Assembly (NCBI GenBank): GCA_003561495.1
Contig: PWWM01000059.1
Span: 1 to 7,327, forward strand
Direction: 5' to 3'
Length of the DNA: 7,327 nucleotides
From: Gammaproteobacteria bacterium
Lineage (GTDB): Bacteria > Pseudomonadota > Gammaproteobacteria > Xanthomonadales > Wenzhouxiangellaceae
This document shows, piece after piece, positions 6,780 to 7,327 of the stretch. The stretch's first letter is position 1; the number at the start of each line of letters is the position of its first letter. A program made the translations under genes and the position numbers. A model generated the notes under the pieces. The model made no database searches. It was not told where the DNA came from and saw only the letters and a program-made list of their open reading frames with translations.

Positions 6780-6804
6780 AATGGCCATCTGACGGGTGGC
6801 CATT
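6780..6804 (-). repeat. Inverted repeat AATGGCCA-N9-TGGCCATT in the receptor leader
   Basis: Perfect 8-base arms (6780-6787 and 6797-6804) are separated by nine bases. Lying downstream of the predicted promoter, it would form a hairpin in the leader RNA or serve as a protein site on DNA. A chance match of this size somewhere in the window is not surprising. Confidence 0.4.
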
Positions 6805-6842
6805 GTCCCCTTGCGCTTTCACCATTGCTTAACCAAAAAATC

Positions 6843-6871
6843 ATTCTATGCTAACTACATAGGTGTCGCAA
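6843..6871 (-). promoter_or_regulatory. Predicted sigma70 promoter of the receptor gene
   Basis: On the minus strand TTGCGA (6871-6866, 4/6 to TTGACA) and TAGAAT (6848-6843, 5/6 to TATAAT) are separated by exactly 17 bases. This is the best promoter-like sequence in the window. Transcription would start near 6836, giving a leader of about 195 bases. The palindrome CAACCGGTTG (6869-6878) overlaps the -35 end. CTATG-N7-CATAG (6846-6862) lies in the spacer and overlaps the -10. Either could be an operator. The promoter implies the receptor can be expressed independently of the upstream amidohydrolase gene. Confidence 0.55.
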
Positions 6872-6901
6872 CCGGTTGGTCTTCAAGATCAGGCCCGGGC
6901 C

Positions 6902-7327
6902 TCAATCCGCACTGACCATCATTTGGCCACCCTTCATCACGAAACCCACCGACTCCAGCAGCCGAATATCTTCCAGCGGATTGCCGCGTACCGCGATCAG
7001 GTCAGCATAATGACCTGACTCGATTCCGCCCACCTGGTCCGACCAACCCAGGGCATGGGCGGCATGAACCGTTGCGGCCTGGATGGCTTCCATGGGAGTC
7101 ATCCCGTGCTCAACCATGTAGTAAAACTGGCGAGCATTATCACCATGCGGAAATACCCCGGCATCCGTCCCGAAGGCCAGCCGCACGCCGGCCTTATGGG
7201 CACGACGAAAACTCTCGCGCTGGGCCGAGCCCACCTCGCGCTCCTTTTCCAGTGATTCCGGCAGGATGCCAATCTCCTCTCCCTGGCCCAGAATGTACTC
7301 GGTGACGTAGATATCCATGACCAGAGT
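6902..7327 (-). CDS. Amidohydrolase, C-terminal part (imidazolonepropionase/Xaa-Pro dipeptidase-like)
   Basis: The visible 141 residues are the C-terminal third of a metal-dependent hydrolase of the amidohydrolase superfamily; the 5' part lies beyond 7327. Key stretches are ESFRRAHKAGVRLAFGTDAG (37-56 of the visible part), VFPHGDNARQF, GMTPMEAIQAATVHAAHALG (75-94) and GHYADLIAVRGNPLEDI (105-121). Asp55 in GTDAG is the conserved metal ligand and catalytic base at the end of barrel strand 8. The A-D-L-I-A-V-x-G-x-P-L segment is the returning beta-sandwich typical of the family. Relatives of about 410-440 residues cleave amide bonds in dipeptides or cyclic amides; substrate cannot be assigned. 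No lipobox or signal can be checked because the start is missing. It lies upstream of the receptor on the same strand, 260 bases from the receptor start, with no clear terminator between. Confidence 0.93.
   Translation of the reverse strand, partial: TLVMDIYVTEYILGQGEEIGILPESLEKEREVGSAQRESFRRAHKAGVRLAFGTDAGVFPHGDNARQFYYMVEHGMTPMEAIQAATVHAAHALGWSDQVGGIESGHYADLIAVRGNPLEDIRLLESVGFVMKGGQMMVSAD

Noticed and set aside
6767..6823. Short 18-codon open frame (MVKAQGDNGHPSDGHSWR) in the receptor leader
   Set aside because: It has no good ribosome site and no attenuator-like codon bias; a frame this short needs conservation data to support it.
6891..6902. Perfect palindrome AGGCCCGGGCCT at the amidohydrolase stop codon
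   Set aside because: Considered as a terminator, but it has no room for a loop beyond the central bases and no U-tract follows; palindromes of this size are expected by chance.

Overview
The window reads as chromosomal DNA of a Gram-negative proteobacterium. The support is a tRNA-Val with its CCA end encoded, a 1029-residue TonB-dependent outer-membrane receptor, a periplasmic protein with a signal peptide, and moderately GC-rich codon use. The receptor style (VVVTGSRL box, long loops with paired cysteines) and the PSK-type VapB suggest a gammaproteobacterium near Xanthomonadales or Wenzhouxiangella-like lineages. That placement is inference only.

Layout. 6-80 (+) is tRNA-Val(CAC). 206-843 (-) is a compact vapBC toxin-antitoxin operon whose two genes overlap by GTGA. 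About 844-1163 holds the vapB promoter region and otherwise degenerate DNA. 1164-1528 (-) is the decayed remnant of a second, unrelated PIN-domain toxin-like gene; a one-base frameshift separates two recognisable halves. 1716-2672 (+) is a ten-helix SLAC1/TehA-type anion channel or transporter. 2874-3476 (+) is a secreted periplasmic protein of unknown function. 3497-3525 is a strong terminator hairpin shared by two convergent genes. 3552-6641 (-) is the TonB-dependent receptor, with a good sigma70-type promoter about 200 bases upstream. 6902-7327 (-) is the C-terminal third of a metal-dependent amidohydrolase that runs off the window.

How the genes may work together. VapB and VapC form one self-contained module. 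The receptor and the amidohydrolase lie on the same strand; the receptor has its own apparent promoter. They could form an uptake-and-hydrolysis pair for a small amide- or peptide-like compound, but the substrate cannot be read from the sequence. The channel gene and the periplasmic protein look like independent single genes. The stretch from the tRNA to about 1700 is a toxin-antitoxin-rich patch with one live and one dead PIN gene, typical of a region that gains and loses accessory genes.

I see no CRISPR array, intact insertion sequence, phage gene or clearly new multi-gene system. The best leads are the frameshifted PIN gene, the cysteine pairs with nearby D-x-D-G-N turns in the receptor, and the receptor's long leader.
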